Below the pieces are notes generated by a model, which saw nothing but the letters and a program-made list of their open reading frames with translations, ran no database searches and was not told the origin of the DNA. Below are positions 46,803 through 56,336 of a stretch of DNA of 64,000 nt, one piece after another; position 1 is the first letter of the stretch, and every line of letters starts with the position of its first letter. The DNA lies in the NCBI GenBank assembly GCA_003280225.1, contig QCFO01000010.1, positions 1 to 64,000 of the forward strand. The letters run 5' to 3'. The position numbers and the translations under genes were made by a program. The DNA comes from Prochlorococcus sp. AG-363-K07 (GTDB taxonomy: Bacteria; Cyanobacteriota; Cyanobacteriia; PCC-6307; Cyanobiaceae).

Positions 46803-48038
46803 TTAAAGACTTCTTAAAGCAATTATAGGATCTAGCTTTGCAGCTCGTTTTGCAGGTAATACTCCAAAAATCAAACCTATGGAACCAGACAAAGTAACTG
46901 TTGTAATTATTGTACTGATCTGAACCGTTGCAGGCAAAGGAGTAATCAAAGAGACTAATGTGACTGTACCTATTCCTAAGGTTGTACCTATAATCCCTCC
47001 TGCACTAGCAAGGATAAGAGATTCAATAAGAAATTGTGTAAGAACATCTGCAGACCTAGCACCAAGTGCTTTTCTTAGGCCTATTTCTTCAGTTCGCTCA
47101 CTTACTGAAACTAGCATGATATTCATAATCCCTATACCCCCTACAAGAAGAGAAACTCCACCAATCGCAGCCAGCATCAGTGTTAATCCACCTGTAATAG
47201 TACTTACAATTTGAAGAGCATCCTTTTGTGACCTGACAGCAAAATCATCATCTCTGATTATCTTATGTCTTTGTCTAAGTAAATTGGTTATTTGGAATTT
47301 AGCTGCCCCAGTACTCTTCTCGCTTGTTGCCTCTATACTTATAAAACTGAGACTTATTCCGTAAGTAGGATCTCTTCCTGTTAAGCGACTTACCATGGTT
47401 GAAAGCGGTATGTAAGAGTTTTCGTCTTGATTATTTCCAAAGACAGCGCCTTTGGGTGCCATGATTCCAATTACTTTAAAAGACTGGTCCTTAATTCGAA
47501 GAGGCTTGCCTATAGGATCTGTATATGGGAATAACTTATTTTTTAAATCTGGTCCAATTACAACAACATTCTTTGCTGATTTCAGATCTTGTTCGTTGAT
47601 AAAACGTCCTTTAGAAATATCAAAACTTCTTACTGGTAAAAAATCAGGTGTAATTCCAGATACGGAACTGGTAGAACTTCTTGAACCACTTTGTACAACT
47701 TCATTTGATGTTATTTGTGGTGCCACTCGCTTTACAGCTGGTACTTGCTCTGCAATCGCATCGGAGTCTTCTATTACTAAGTTTCTTGGAAATGCAACTC
47801 CTCTCCGGCGAGTATCATTATTCCCTGGTACTACAAATAGAACGTTAGCTCCAAGGTTACTTAATTGATTTTTCGCAAGATTTTGAGCACCTTTTCCAAC
47901 TCCAACAAGTGTTATTACAGAGGAATTTCCTATAACTATTCCTAACATAGTTAGCATAGTTCTAAGTTTATTTGCCTTAAGAGTAATTAAAGCCATTCTC
48001 ACCGTTTCGGCGAGAGATAGTTTTCTAGACATATCCAA
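46803..48038 (-). CDS. ABC transporter permease, MacB/DevC-like
   Basis: This 411-residue membrane protein has the MacB/FtsX layout: one N-terminal helix (about 26-48, MLTMLGIVIGNSSVITLVGVG), a large extracytoplasmic MacB_PCD domain (about 50-280), and three C-terminal helices from about 285. Motifs ERTEEIGLRKALGAR and the following loop are the coupling region to an ATPase. No ATPase or membrane-fusion gene is adjacent, so the partner is encoded elsewhere. Export of lipids, peptides or heterocyst-type glycolipids is known for relatives. The start overlaps the pyk end by 14 bases; Met at codon 3 is an alternative. Confidence 0.87.
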   Translation of the reverse strand: MDMSRKLSLAETVRMALITLKANKLRTMLTMLGIVIGNSSVITLVGVGKGAQNLAKNQLSNLGANVLFVVPGNNDTRRRGVAFPRNLVIEDSDAIAEQVPAVKRVAPQITSNEVVQSGSRSSTSSVSGITPDFLPVRSFDISKGRFINEQDLKSAKNVVVIGPDLKNKLFPYTDPIGKPLRIKDQSFKVIGIMAPKGAVFGNNQDENSYIPLSTMVSRLTGRDPTYGISLSFISIEATSEKSTGAAKFQITNLLRQRHKIIRDDDFAVRSQKDALQIVSTITGGLTLMLAAIGGVSLLVGGIGIMNIMLVSVSERTEEIGLRKALGARSADVLTQFLIESLILASAGGIIGTTLGIGTVTLVSLITPLPATVQISTIITTVTLSGSIGLIFGVLPAKRAAKLDPIIALRSL

Positions 48039-49449
48039 CTTTTATTATATCAGTTGAACCACTAACATTAGTCAGAGTTCCTGCAGTTTCTACAACTAAA
48101 TCACCTTTTTTCAGTATTTTCATATCTTGTGCAGTCTGATTTGCGAGCATGAATGTTTTACTAGTTGTTTCTTGATTTTTGATTAAAAGTGGTACTACTC
48201 CCCATGCAAGTTGTAATCTTCTGGCGACAGATTCTTCATTTGTAATAGCCAAGATAGGTGTAGAAGGCCTGAACTTACTAACATTGTGTGCTGTAGCTCC
48301 ACTTTTAGTTAAAGGAATTATGGCAGCAGCATTTAATTGTCTTGCAATGCTGCTAACAGCTGCACTTATTGCATTAGGGATAGTACTCGGTAGATTATTT
48401 TCTATATGCCTTTGCGGATAATCTTTTTCGATCCTTTTCGCAATTGTTGCCATTGTTTTTACTGCCTCAACTGGATAATCTCCAACAGCTGTTTCGTTAG
48501 AGAGCATCACTGCATCGGTTCCGTCGAGAATTGCATTAGCTACGTCACTGACTTCTGCTCTTGTAGGTCTTGGGCAAGAGGCCATTGAATCAAGCATCTG
48601 TGTTGCTGTGATTATTGGAATTCCTAAGCTATTGGCTTTCCTTATTAGATCTTTTTGCAATAAAGGTACTTCTTCTGCTGGCATTTCGACTCCTAAATCA
48701 CCTCTTGCAACCATTACCCCATCACATAATGGAATTATTAACTCGATTTGATCTATTGCTTCAAATTTTTCTATCTTTGCAATTACTGGTGTGTTTTGAC
48801 CTTTATCTTGAATAAGTTGTTTTATTTCGTGTATATCGTCTGGATTCCTTACAAAGCTTAAAGCAATCCAATCAACATCATTCTCGAGACCAAATTCAAG
48901 ATCTTTTTTGTCTTTGTCAGTCAGAGCCTTTACAGATAATTCTACGTCAGGAAAGTTAACTCCTTTATTATTTGAAAGCACTCCACCCACTGTTACTAAA
49001 CAATTTAGTGTTTTATTATCAAGGTCTATATTCTCAACTGTCATTTCTACACGCCCATCGTCAAGAAGTATCCTGCTTCCAGAATTGATTTCAGTTGCCA
49101 ACTTGTCATAAGTTACGGTTGCAATATTTTTGTCGCAGATGACTTCTCTTGAGGTAAGTGAAAATTTGTCTCCACGTTTCAGCGTAATTGGCCCTTCTTT
49201 GAATCTACCTAACCTAATTTTGGGACCTTGTAGATCCTGAAGAATACCGATATGAACCCCTAGTTCTTTTGAAACTGATCGAATAGTTTCTATTCTCTTT
49301 GCATGCTCTCTGTGGTCGCCATGGGAGAAATTAAGCCTAAATGTGGTTGCTCCTGCTTTGACAAGGTCTTTAATACGCTGAGGACTTTCTGTCGCTGGTC
49401 CAATGGTCGCGACAATCTTAGTCCTTCTTGTTAGATCAATTTCAGTCAT
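48025..49449 (-). CDS. pyk: Pyruvate kinase
   Basis: Pyruvate kinase makes pyruvate and ATP from PEP at the end of glycolysis. The 474 residues hold the TIM-barrel core with RLNFSHGDHREH, the catalytic Lys in VIAKIEKFEAI (about 223-231), MVARGDLGVEMP (246-257) and ITATQMLDSM. The C-terminal domain is short, and there is no extra PEP-utilising domain, unlike the longer cyanobacterial forms of about 590 residues. Key Mg- and K-binding Asn and Asp residues are present. It lies upstream of the MacB-like permease with a 14-base overlap. Confidence 0.96.
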   Translation of the reverse strand: MTEIDLTRRTKIVATIGPATESPQRIKDLVKAGATTFRLNFSHGDHREHAKRIETIRSVSKELGVHIGILQDLQGPKIRLGRFKEGPITLKRGDKFSLTSREVICDKNIATVTYDKLATEINSGSRILLDDGRVEMTVENIDLDNKTLNCLVTVGGVLSNNKGVNFPDVELSVKALTDKDKKDLEFGLENDVDWIALSFVRNPDDIHEIKQLIQDKGQNTPVIAKIEKFEAIDQIELIIPLCDGVMVARGDLGVEMPAEEVPLLQKDLIRKANSLGIPIITATQMLDSMASCPRPTRAEVSDVANAILDGTDAVMLSNETAVGDYPVEAVKTMATIAKRIEKDYPQRHIENNLPSTIPNAISAAVSSIARQLNAAAIIPLTKSGATAHNVSKFRPSTPILAITNEESVARRLQLAWGVVPLLIKNQETTSKTFMLANQTAQDMKILKKGDLVVETAGTLTNVSGSTDIIKVGYV

Positions 49450-49526
49450 TAAACGACCATTCCCATTCCGAAAAATACCACCTAGCTGTCACTACTAAAA
49501 CCTCAACTAATTTCTAAAGACTTATC

Positions 49527-49856
49527 ATGGACCTAAATGAATACCAAGTCAAAGCTCGTGAGACTGCCTTTTATCCGAACGTAGGCAGAAATCCCATATA
49601 CCCAACTCTTGGGCTTTCAGGAGAGGCAGGAGAGGTGGCTGACAAGGTAAAGAAAGTCTTGCGGGACAAAAACGGCTCTTTCGATCTTCTGTCTAAGGAA
49701 AGCATAAAGCTGGAATTAGGAGATGTGCTTTGGTATGTAGCCCAATTGAGTTCTGAACTCGGTTTTGAATTGGAAGAAATCGCGTCTGCGAATTTAGAAA
49801 AGTTACTTAGTAGATCTTTAAGGGGCAAGATTTCTGGAGATGGAGATAACCGCTAA
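49527..49856 (+). CDS. MazG-like nucleotide pyrophosphohydrolase
   Basis: This 109-residue protein has the all-alpha NTP-pyrophosphatase (MazG) fold. The metal-binding EAGEVADKVKK (33-43, ExxE type) and the second ELGDVLWYVAQL (72-83, ExxD) are intact, so it should bind Mg and hydrolyse a nucleotide triphosphate. Small single-domain forms like this occur in bacteria and also in cyanophages, where they are thought to affect the stringent nucleotide pool. The gene is divergent from pyk by about 77 bases. The substrate cannot be read from sequence. Confidence 0.85.
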   Translation: MDLNEYQVKARETAFYPNVGRNPIYPTLGLSGEAGEVADKVKKVLRDKNGSFDLLSKESIKLELGDVLWYVAQLSSELGFELEEIASANLEKLLSRSLRGKISGDGDNR

Positions 49857-49927
49857 AACTATTTCCTTATAAAATTAATTTTATTCTATTTTTATTTGTT
49901 TCAAATGTAAATTAACTATTTAGCTTC

Positions 49928-50221
49928 TCAGTAGGGAATAGCTGTAGTAAAGGCGGAATAAGCTGCAGTTCCTATAAGACGTTCCATTAAGTCTAAAACA
50001 ATAAAAGCAAGTATTGGAGATAGGTCTAGTCCTCCAATTGCTGGAATTATTCCTCGAAATGCGTTTAGATAAGGGTCGGTAATTGAGCTAATGCTGCTGA
50101 GGATTGGATTGCTCCAATCTAGATTCGGGAACCAACTTAAAAGAACTCTAATAATCAGAATAAATGAATAGATTTGTAGAGTTTTTGTAAGGACTTGCAA
50201 GAAGGTTGCCAGGATTTCCAT
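49928..50221 (-). CDS. YGGT-family membrane protein (Ycf19-like)
   Basis: This 97-residue membrane protein of the YGGT family is homologous to plastid Ycf19. Two membrane helices (about 7-29 and 68-88) flank the conserved loop LLSWFPNLDWSNPILSSIS and DPYLNAFRGIIPAIGGLDLSPIL (span 52-74). The family is implicated in nucleoid distribution and thylakoid or division processes in plants and cyanobacteria. It lies 26 bases downstream of scpB, a chromosome-segregation gene, on the same strand, a pairing that fits a shared nucleoid theme, although that is inference. Confidence 0.9.
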   Translation of the reverse strand: MEILATFLQVLTKTLQIYSFILIIRVLLSWFPNLDWSNPILSSISSITDPYLNAFRGIIPAIGGLDLSPILAFIVLDLMERLIGTAAYSAFTTAIPY

Positions 50222-50247
50222 GATGAGTAGAGCGGAGAGTTAGATGC

Positions 50248-50781
50248 TTATGCAGCCTTACGGCTTTCATTAGAACTTATATCAGGCAAAACAGAAAATG
50301 TTCTATGGAACTTTTCTGAAAGCGTAATCCAATAAGATCTTCCTTCATTTTGGCGTTTCCTCTCTATGAAGTTTTGGGAAAGGAGCTCTTTTATATGATC
50401 GTAGGCTCCTGAGCCTCGTAAATCGACGAGATCAGATTGTAAGATCCTTTTTTTTAAAGCAATTGTGGCAAGTGTTCTCAGGGTTCCTAAAGATAGATCT
50501 ACTGGTAAAAGATTTTGAACAAGCTCACCTAGACCTTTTCGCAGCTGAAGGCTATAGAGACCATTAAATTCTTGTATGTCGAGAGCAGTATCCCTTTGGG
50601 CATAGCCTGCCATTAGGGCTAAAAGCGCTTGCTCAACTTTGGATTTTGTTTCTTGAGCAAGTTCTGCCATCTCGCTTAGAGATACAGGCTTCCCTTTGAG
50701 GTAAAGAATTGCCTCTAGACGAGCAGGAAGAGATATATCCCTTTCCTGCTCATTTGAGTCAATCTGAGAAAGCTTGGCCAT
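50248..50781 (-). CDS. scpB: Segregation and condensation protein B
   Basis: ScpB is the winged-helix kleisin-binding subunit that works with SMC and ScpA in chromosome condensation. The 177 residues show two winged-helix units: LPARLEAILYLKGKPVSLSE (span 19-38) and the second with LATIALKKRILQSDLVDLRG and SGAYDHIKELLSQNFIERK. It is of normal length. ScpA and Smc are not in the window. It is flanked by ilvA upstream (39 bases) and the Ycf19-like gene downstream, all on the minus strand. Confidence 0.9.
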   Translation of the reverse strand: MAKLSQIDSNEQERDISLPARLEAILYLKGKPVSLSEMAELAQETKSKVEQALLALMAGYAQRDTALDIQEFNGLYSLQLRKGLGELVQNLLPVDLSLGTLRTLATIALKKRILQSDLVDLRGSGAYDHIKELLSQNFIERKRQNEGRSYWITLSEKFHRTFSVLPDISSNESRKAA

Positions 50782-50820
50782 CTGGCCGAAAAGTTTAGAT
50801 AAATCAAAATACCGTGATGT

Positions 50821-52356
50821 TCAACTATGTGCACCTAGGAAAAGCTTGTAAGCAGGATTATCGGTTTCATTCCAACTCTTATAGCCAAGTTCCTTTAAGA
50901 AATCCTTCCAATTTTGCAACTCCAAGCTTGGGACAAGTACACCTACCACTATTCGTCCAACATCCGCCCCATGGTTTCTGTAATGGAAGATGCTAATGCT
51001 CCATTCAGGTCTCATTGTGTTTACAAATCTCATTAGAGCTCCTGGTCTTTCTGGAAACTCAAATCGATAGAGAAGTTCTTGATGTCTGTGAACATCTTGA
51101 ACAGAAATGGGTAGTCTCCCTCCAACCATGTGCCTGAGATGTACTTTTGACAATTCGTCAGAACTCAAGTCAAGAGAGCTGATGCCAGCTTCTTCGAACT
51201 TTTTCGCCAAATTTCGCCTGTCGCTTAATCCGTTCACCTCAACTCCCATAAAGATCTGTGCTTCTTTTGTTTCAGCCATTCGATAACTAAATTCAGTAAG
51301 ACTTCTATTCCCTAGCACTTCACAAAGTCTTTTAAGACTGCCTGCTTTTTCTGGAATTTCGATTGCAAACATAGCTTCTTTATCTTCTCCAAGTTGGGCT
51401 CTTTCGGCGACAAATCTTAGTCTGTCGAAATTCATATTTGCCCCACAAGAAACTGCTACTAAATTTTTTCCATCTATTTTCCTTTTTGCTATATCTGATT
51501 TGAGTCCAGCTATTGCTAGTGCTCCTGCTGGCTCAAGAATTGATCTTGTGTCTTCGAAAACATCCTTTATGGCAGCACAAATTTCATCAGTGCTAACTGT
51601 AACCATTGAGTCCACATATTTTTGAGCTAGAGCAAAGGTGTTTTTGCCTACTTCTCTAACAGCTACCCCATCGGCAAAAAGCCCAACATCGTTAAGAGTT
51701 ACTCGTTGACCAGATTTAAGTGAATCCGTCATAGCACAAGCATCTTCAGGCTCAACGCCAATTATTTCTATTTGAGGCCAAAGGCTTTTCACATAAGCTG
51801 CAATGCCACTAATTAATCCACCTCCACCTACAGCGACATATATTGCATTTGGCAGTTGTTCGCATTGACGTAGAATTTCAACGGCGATTGTTCCTTGCCC
51901 TGCAATTACTTCTGGATCATCAAAAGGATGAATGAAAGTTAGGCCTTCTTTTTGACTGATTCGAAGTGCTTCCTTATAAGATTCATCATAAGTTTCTCCA
52001 TGTAAAACCACCTCCGCATCTAATGCGTGAACTGCTTTAACCTTTGTCTCAGGTGTTGTAATAGGCATCACAATTACAGCCTTGCATTTCAGGTGAGCTG
52101 CGCTTAACGCAACGCCTTGGGCATGATTCCCAGCGCTTGAAGCAATTACCCCTCGAGACAGTTCCTCCTCATTTAAAAGAGACATCCGGTTGTAGGCGCC
52201 CCTCAGCTTGAAAGAAAAAACTGGCTGCAAGTCCTCCCGTTTTAGCCAAACGTGATTTTTGTATCTTTTACTTAAGTTTTTGGCGAGATCTAATGGCGTT
52301 TCGACGGCTATGTCATAAACGCGAGCTCTCAGGATTTTTTGTAAATAGTCGGTCAT
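50821..52356 (-). CDS. ilvA: Threonine ammonia-lyase, biosynthetic
   Basis: IlvA deaminates threonine to 2-oxobutyrate, the committed step of isoleucine synthesis. The PLP-binding Lys50 is in QPVFSFKLRGAYNR, and the phosphate-binding glycine loop is VGGGGLISG. The 511 residues include the C-terminal regulatory region with two ACT-like modules (KEAMFAIEIPEKAGSLKRL and LLYRFEFPERPGALMRF), so isoleucine feedback is expected, unlike the short catabolic enzyme. It is divergent from dxs across 120 bases that include paired hairpins on the dxs side. Confidence 0.95.
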   Translation of the reverse strand: MTDYLQKILRARVYDIAVETPLDLAKNLSKRYKNHVWLKREDLQPVFSFKLRGAYNRMSLLNEEELSRGVIASSAGNHAQGVALSAAHLKCKAVIVMPITTPETKVKAVHALDAEVVLHGETYDESYKEALRISQKEGLTFIHPFDDPEVIAGQGTIAVEILRQCEQLPNAIYVAVGGGGLISGIAAYVKSLWPQIEIIGVEPEDACAMTDSLKSGQRVTLNDVGLFADGVAVREVGKNTFALAQKYVDSMVTVSTDEICAAIKDVFEDTRSILEPAGALAIAGLKSDIAKRKIDGKNLVAVSCGANMNFDRLRFVAERAQLGEDKEAMFAIEIPEKAGSLKRLCEVLGNRSLTEFSYRMAETKEAQIFMGVEVNGLSDRRNLAKKFEEAGISSLDLSSDELSKVHLRHMVGGRLPISVQDVHRHQELLYRFEFPERPGALMRFVNTMRPEWSISIFHYRNHGADVGRIVVGVLVPSLELQNWKDFLKELGYKSWNETDNPAYKLFLGAHS

Positions 52357-52423
52357 TAGGGCATTCTGACGTTCTCAGATGAAATAGTTTTTCAACATTG
52401 CAGTAGTTATTAGTCAATATTCG

Positions 52424-52460
52424 CCCCTAACTGTGGGGGGAAACCCGTAGATTGAGTTAG
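52424..52460 (+). promoter_or_regulatory. Competing hairpins in the dxs leader
   Basis: CCCC (52424-52427) can pair with GGGG (52435-52438). Alternatively CTAACT (52427-52432) pairs with AGTTAG (52455-52460), enclosing GGG-AAA-CCC (52438-52446). The two folds exclude each other because they share the G-run, and both lie 17-53 bases before the dxs ATG. Confidence 0.4.
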
Positions 52461-52476
52461 TTGGCTGTGGAAGGGA

Positions 52477-54414
52477 ATGCTTTTAAGCGATTTAACGCAT
52501 CCGAATCAGCTCCATGGTTTGACTATTGCTGAGCTCGAGGATGTTGCTTGTCAGATTAGAGAACGTCATCTTCAAGTTGTTTCTACTAGTGGTGGGCATC
52601 TAGGACCAGGACTTGGAGTGGTTGAGCTGACCATTGCCTTGTATCAAACCCTAGATCTTGATGTTGATCGAGTGGTGTGGGATGTTGGTCATCAAGCTTA
52701 TCCGCATAAACTACTGACTGGTAGATTTGCAGAATTTGACAGTCTTAGACAGCAGAATGGAGTCGCTGGGTATTTAAAGCGTAGTGAAAGCACTTTTGAC
52801 CATTTTGGTGCTGGACACGCCAGTACATCAATTTCAGCAGCCTTAGGGATGGCTGTTGCTCGTGATAAGAGGAATGAGCAATTTAAGTGTGTTGCTGTTA
52901 TAGGTGATGGGGCCTTAACAGGAGGAATGGCTTTAGAAGCTATTAATCATGCAGGACATCTACCTAATACACCCTTATTAGTTGTCCTTAATGATAATGA
53001 TATGTCCATATCTCCACCTGTGGGAGCACTTTCTAGTTATTTGAATCGAATGCGGCTTAGTCCGCCAATGCAATTTATCTCTGATAGTGTTCAAGAAAGT
53101 GTAAAAAATCTTCCATTTATGGGAGGGGAATTGCCAGTTGAATTCAAGTCATTAACCGGCAGTATGAGACGTCTAGCAGTGCCAAAAGTAGGCGCTGTTT
53201 TTGAAGAACTCGGATTTACTTATATGGGTCCTGTTGATGGACATGATATAACTGAGATGGTACGAACATTTCAAGCAGCCCATAAGGTTGGAGGCCCTGT
53301 TTTAGTTCATGTAGTTACAACTAAAGGGAAGGGATATCCATATGCAGAAGCTGATCAAGTTGGATACCACGCTCAGTCTGCATTTGATTTAACAACTGGA
53401 AAATCTAAACCGTCAAAATTTCCCAAGCCTCCAAGTTACAGCAAAGTCTTTGGGCAAACATTGATAAAACTTTGTGAGCAGGATAGTCGGGTTGTTGGCA
53501 TAACTGCTGCAATGGCCACTGGAACAGGCTTAGATCTTTTAGAAAAGGCGTTGCCTAATCAATACATTGATGTAGGTATTGCGGAACAACATGCAGTCAC
53601 TCTTGCCGCAGGGATGAGTTGTGAAGGAATGAAACCCGTTTGCGCTATCTACAGTACATTTTTACAACGTGCCTACGATCAATTAATACATGATGTAGGC
53701 ATTCAGAATCTTCCAGTTACGTTTGTACTCGATCGTGCTGGAATTGTTGGAGCAGATGGACCAACGCATCAAGGTCAATATGACATTAGTTATTTAAGAT
53801 CTGTTCCTAATTTCACAGTTATGGCTCCTAAAAATGAATCGGAGCTTCAATCAATGCTCGTGACTTGTTTACAACATAATGGACCATGTGCTTTGCGAAT
53901 ACCAAGAGGTTCAGGAGAAGGAGTTCCTTTGATGGAGGAAGGATGGCAGCCTCTTAAGATTGGTAGAGGGGAGGTCCTAGAAGAAGGGGATGATCTGTTA
54001 ATAGTTGCTTATGGGGCAATGGTTTCAGAAGCTTCAAAGACCGCCAAATTATTGAATCAACTTGGCATTAGATCAACTGTCGTCAATGCAAGATTCCTTA
54101 GACCACTAGACGAAGCTCTTATTCACCCACTTGCAAGAAGAATAGGCCGTGTGGTCACAATGGAAGAAGGTACCTTATCTGGTGGTTTCGGCGCCGCGAT
54201 CGTTGAGTCTTTTTCAGATCAGAATTTATTGGTCCCTACTTACAGAATTGGAATCCCAGACCAATTAGTTCATCACGCTTCACCTCAAGAAAGTAAAAAG
54301 GACTTAGGTTTGACTCCAGAGCAGATGGCATCAAGAATAGCTACACATTTTCAGATAGATAAAAATAATTATTCAATTAAAAGCGACAGCTCTAAACAAC
54401 AAATTAAAGGTTAG
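52477..54414 (+). CDS. dxs: 1-deoxy-D-xylulose-5-phosphate synthase
   Basis: Dxs condenses pyruvate and glyceraldehyde 3-phosphate, the entry and usual control step of the MEP pathway feeding chlorophyll, carotenoid and quinone side chains. Its 645 residues are normal. The TPP motif begins [18 protein letters not shown] (GDG at 143-145) and ends LNDNDMS near 171-177. [15 protein letters not shown] (38-52) and the transketolase-C [15 protein letters not shown] are clear. AGGGAA before the ATG is the ribosome binding site. A FAD oxidoreductase gene follows by 6 bases and may share the pathway. Confidence 0.97.
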   Translation: MLLSDLTHPNQLHGLTIAELEDVACQIRERHLQVVSTSGGHLGPGLGVVELTIALYQTLDLDVDRVVWDVGHQAYPHKLLTGRFAEFDSLRQQNGVAGYLKRSESTFDHFGAGHASTSISAALGMAVARDKRNEQFKCVAVIGDGALTGGMALEAINHAGHLPNTPLLVVLNDNDMSISPPVGALSSYLNRMRLSPPMQFISDSVQESVKNLPFMGGELPVEFKSLTGSMRRLAVPKVGAVFEELGFTYMGPVDGHDITEMVRTFQAAHKVGGPVLVHVVTTKGKGYPYAEADQVGYHAQSAFDLTTGKSKPSKFPKPPSYSKVFGQTLIKLCEQDSRVVGITAAMATGTGLDLLEKALPNQYIDVGIAEQHAVTLAAGMSCEGMKPVCAIYSTFLQRAYDQLIHDVGIQNLPVTFVLDRAGIVGADGPTHQGQYDISYLRSVPNFTVMAPKNESELQSMLVTCLQHNGPCALRIPRGSGEGVPLMEEGWQPLKIGRGEVLEEGDDLLIVAYGAMVSEASKTAKLLNQLGIRSTVVNARFLRPLDEALIHPLARRIGRVVTMEEGTLSGGFGAAIVESFSDQNLLVPTYRIGIPDQLVHHASPQESKKDLGLTPEQMASRIATHFQIDKNNYSIKSDSSKQQIKG

Positions 54415-54420
54415 ATTCTT

Positions 54421-55641
54421 TTGCCAGTATTAATTGCAGGGGCAGGACCAGCTGGTTCACGCTTGGCGGACTTACTATCTGGCTCTGGGATTGAAGTAAC
54501 AGTGGTTGAGAGGTTAAAAAATCCAGAAAATAACTCATTTTCAAGTGCTGTCGTTCCTATCAATTCTTTGACGAAACATTGTATACCTCTTTCGGCAGTT
54601 TCTTCCTATTGGAAAACATGGTCTATTGTTGATCCTAATCAAGGATCGTACTCATGGTCTAGTAAGAACAAACTTGGTGCCGTACTAGATTTTGCGCTTT
54701 TAAGAAAATTAATGTGGTCTCGTTTAGAGGTTAAAGGAATAAATTTGATGATTGGATCGTTTGTTAAAAGAGCTCAGCTTTATGATAAATATGTGGACGT
54801 GGAGATTCAGAATGCTGAAGGAGAAGTGATTACTAAAAGAGTAGATTTCTTAATAGACGCAACTGGAAGTTCTCGAGCTATAATAGGCAAATATCAAATA
54901 TTAGATTTAAAAGCTAATTCTGATTTTTGTATAGGTTCTGGTATTGAATGGATCTTATCTTGTGAAGATAAGATGTATAAACAGTGGGAGAATAGAATTA
55001 CCTTCTTCTTAGGCTCTTATTGGATTCGGAATGGCTATGGCTGGATTTTTCCGAATGGAATTAATCAACTTAAGATAGGTTTTTGTCGTTTATTATCATC
55101 TAATATAAATACCCGATTTGATAGCGAAAATATTGAAGCACTAGAGAGAATTATAGATCAATTTCAGTTGGACACGTCTAAGGTCCTTGATAGGCATGGT
55201 GGAATTATTAAAAGTTATTTGAGAAGAAATGAAGGACATATATTTGGCCGAATTATTGGTGTTGGGGACTGCGTAAGTACGGCTAATTTATTAGGGGGTG
55301 AAGGGATTCGACACGCATTTACAAGTGCAGAAGTCCTAGCCCCTCTTTTAATAGAAGCAACACTTCTATCTGAGCAAGGTTATTTAGGCAAATTTCGTTC
55401 TCTTCATAGATATAAGAGGAAACTAAAAAACCGATTCGGATGGGCTTGGCTCATCTCGAATCGGATTGCAAGAAAGACTTGGTTGGGATTAGATGGAAAA
55501 GAAGGAGACAAACGAATATCTTCCCTCATTAAAGGTCTTTCAAATAGGGCTAGCGCTGAGGATATCAGCGCTTTGCTATTTGATTACAAGTTTGCACATT
55601 ATGGTCTTAGGTTACTTCCTTACCTTTTGAGGTGGAAGTGA
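54421..55641 (+). CDS. FAD-dependent oxidoreductase, geranylgeranyl-reductase-like
   Basis: This 406-residue flavoprotein has the FAD-binding fold with GAGPAG at 7-12 and Glu30 at the end of the second strand (VTVVER). FLIDATGSSRAI and the third FAD motif GVGDCVSTANLLGGEGIRHAF (span near 280-300) are typical of the geranylgeranyl reductase/lycopene cyclase/PHBH-like group. It starts TTG 54421, six bases after dxs, so isoprenoid or carotenoid modification is a good guess; its exact substrate is unknown. The tail is basic and rich in Trp, Arg and Lys, perhaps for membrane contact. Confidence 0.83.
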   Translation: MPVLIAGAGPAGSRLADLLSGSGIEVTVVERLKNPENNSFSSAVVPINSLTKHCIPLSAVSSYWKTWSIVDPNQGSYSWSSKNKLGAVLDFALLRKLMWSRLEVKGINLMIGSFVKRAQLYDKYVDVEIQNAEGEVITKRVDFLIDATGSSRAIIGKYQILDLKANSDFCIGSGIEWILSCEDKMYKQWENRITFFLGSYWIRNGYGWIFPNGINQLKIGFCRLLSSNINTRFDSENIEALERIIDQFQLDTSKVLDRHGGIIKSYLRRNEGHIFGRIIGVGDCVSTANLLGGEGIRHAFTSAEVLAPLLIEATLLSEQGYLGKFRSLHRYKRKLKNRFGWAWLISNRIARKTWLGLDGKEGDKRISSLIKGLSNRASAEDISALLFDYKFAHYGLRLLPYLLRWK

Positions 55642-55666
55642 TTAGAGACCTAACGGAAAGTTGGAT

Positions 55667-55933
55667 CTAGAGAACGCCTCTAGCTGCAAGACCGAGAATT
55701 GAACCTATTCCCAGGACATGGCCTAAGGCATTAGCTGCTACTACTGAAGCGTGGCTCATGCCGCCATAAAAATGTGAGTTGGGCAGTTCGAAGCCTTCAT
55801 TAGGTCTTGCAATATTTGCTCTTGCAATTGCGTAAGCAAGAACATTGCACGCGATCATTACAACAGCACATTTTGGGGACCACTGGAAAGTTACTGGGTC
55901 TGCAGCTGCCAACAAGGTCGAAATCATGGACAC
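55667..55933 (-). CDS. psaK: Photosystem I subunit X
   Basis: PsaK is a peripheral two-helix subunit of photosystem I that helps hold antenna at its outer edge. The 88 residues carry helix 1 (about 20-38, AVVMIACNVLAYAIARANI) and helix 2 (about 60-82), joined by the loop NEGFELPNSHFYGGMSHASV. The PNEGFELP segment and GGMSHASVVAANALGHVLGIG are diagnostic. Met3 is an alternative start. It is followed downstream by nothing on its strand for about 25 bases before the convergent oxidoreductase gene; DUF3593/DUF2499 genes lie upstream. Confidence 0.93.
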   Translation of the reverse strand: MSMISTLLAAADPVTFQWSPKCAVVMIACNVLAYAIARANIARPNEGFELPNSHFYGGMSHASVVAANALGHVLGIGSILGLAARGVL

Positions 55934-55994
55934 CGGAAGCGACCTAACTATTTTCCTTTAAAAAGTGCTGATAAGCAAAAAGATGTATTGGCTC

Positions 55995-56336
55995 TTAAGA
56001 GTTTTTTATCTCTTTGTTATGTTCTCCTTTTAGAATTTTCAAAAAACCGAATGCTATTAAGGCATCGCTTAGGGTTAAAAAGGCTTCTGCAGCACCATGG
56101 AGAGGGTCAACGTCTGTAAGGTCTTGACCATAAACTTTGAGAGCCACTATGGCAAAGATTATTGTCATAGCAACGAAAAGAAGGGTTAGACGGAAGCCTA
56201 ATAAGGACAGTCCCGGAATAAATGAGGACTTTTTTGCCCAATGGAGGAAGAATAAGTAGGGCAATAGGGACAGAACAAAAAAAGGACTAGGATCGATTTT
56301 TCCTAAATGTTCGAGTATTGAAAAAGAATCAGTCAT
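55995..56336 (-). CDS. DUF3593 membrane protein
   Basis: This is a 113-residue membrane protein of DUF3593, a family known from cyanobacteria and plastid-bearing eukaryotes. Three hydrophobic segments (about 17-32, 46-66, 84-103) flank the loop GQDLTDVDPLHGAAEAFLTL, which carries the family's conserved DVDxLHGxAE pattern. I start at ATG 56336, which overlaps the DUF2499 stop as ATGA; a 20-codon upstream extension is unlikely. The partner arrangement with DUF2499 is tight, so the two probably act together in a thylakoid or envelope membrane. Function is not known. Confidence 0.85.
   Translation of the reverse strand: MTDSFSILEHLGKIDPSPFFVLSLLPYLFFLHWAKKSSFIPGLSLLGFRLTLLFVAMTIIFAIVALKVYGQDLTDVDPLHGAAEAFLTLSDALIAFGFLKILKGEHNKEIKNS

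Noticed and set aside
47452-47868. 138-codon frame antisense to the MacB-like permease
   Set aside because: It lies wholly opposite a well-supported gene, and its Pro/Thr/Ser-rich text is a usual shadow of membrane-protein coding.
50221-50248. Possible frameshift between scpB and the Ycf19-like gene
   Set aside because: Both proteins are complete with their own starts and normal lengths; the 26-base gap is ordinary.
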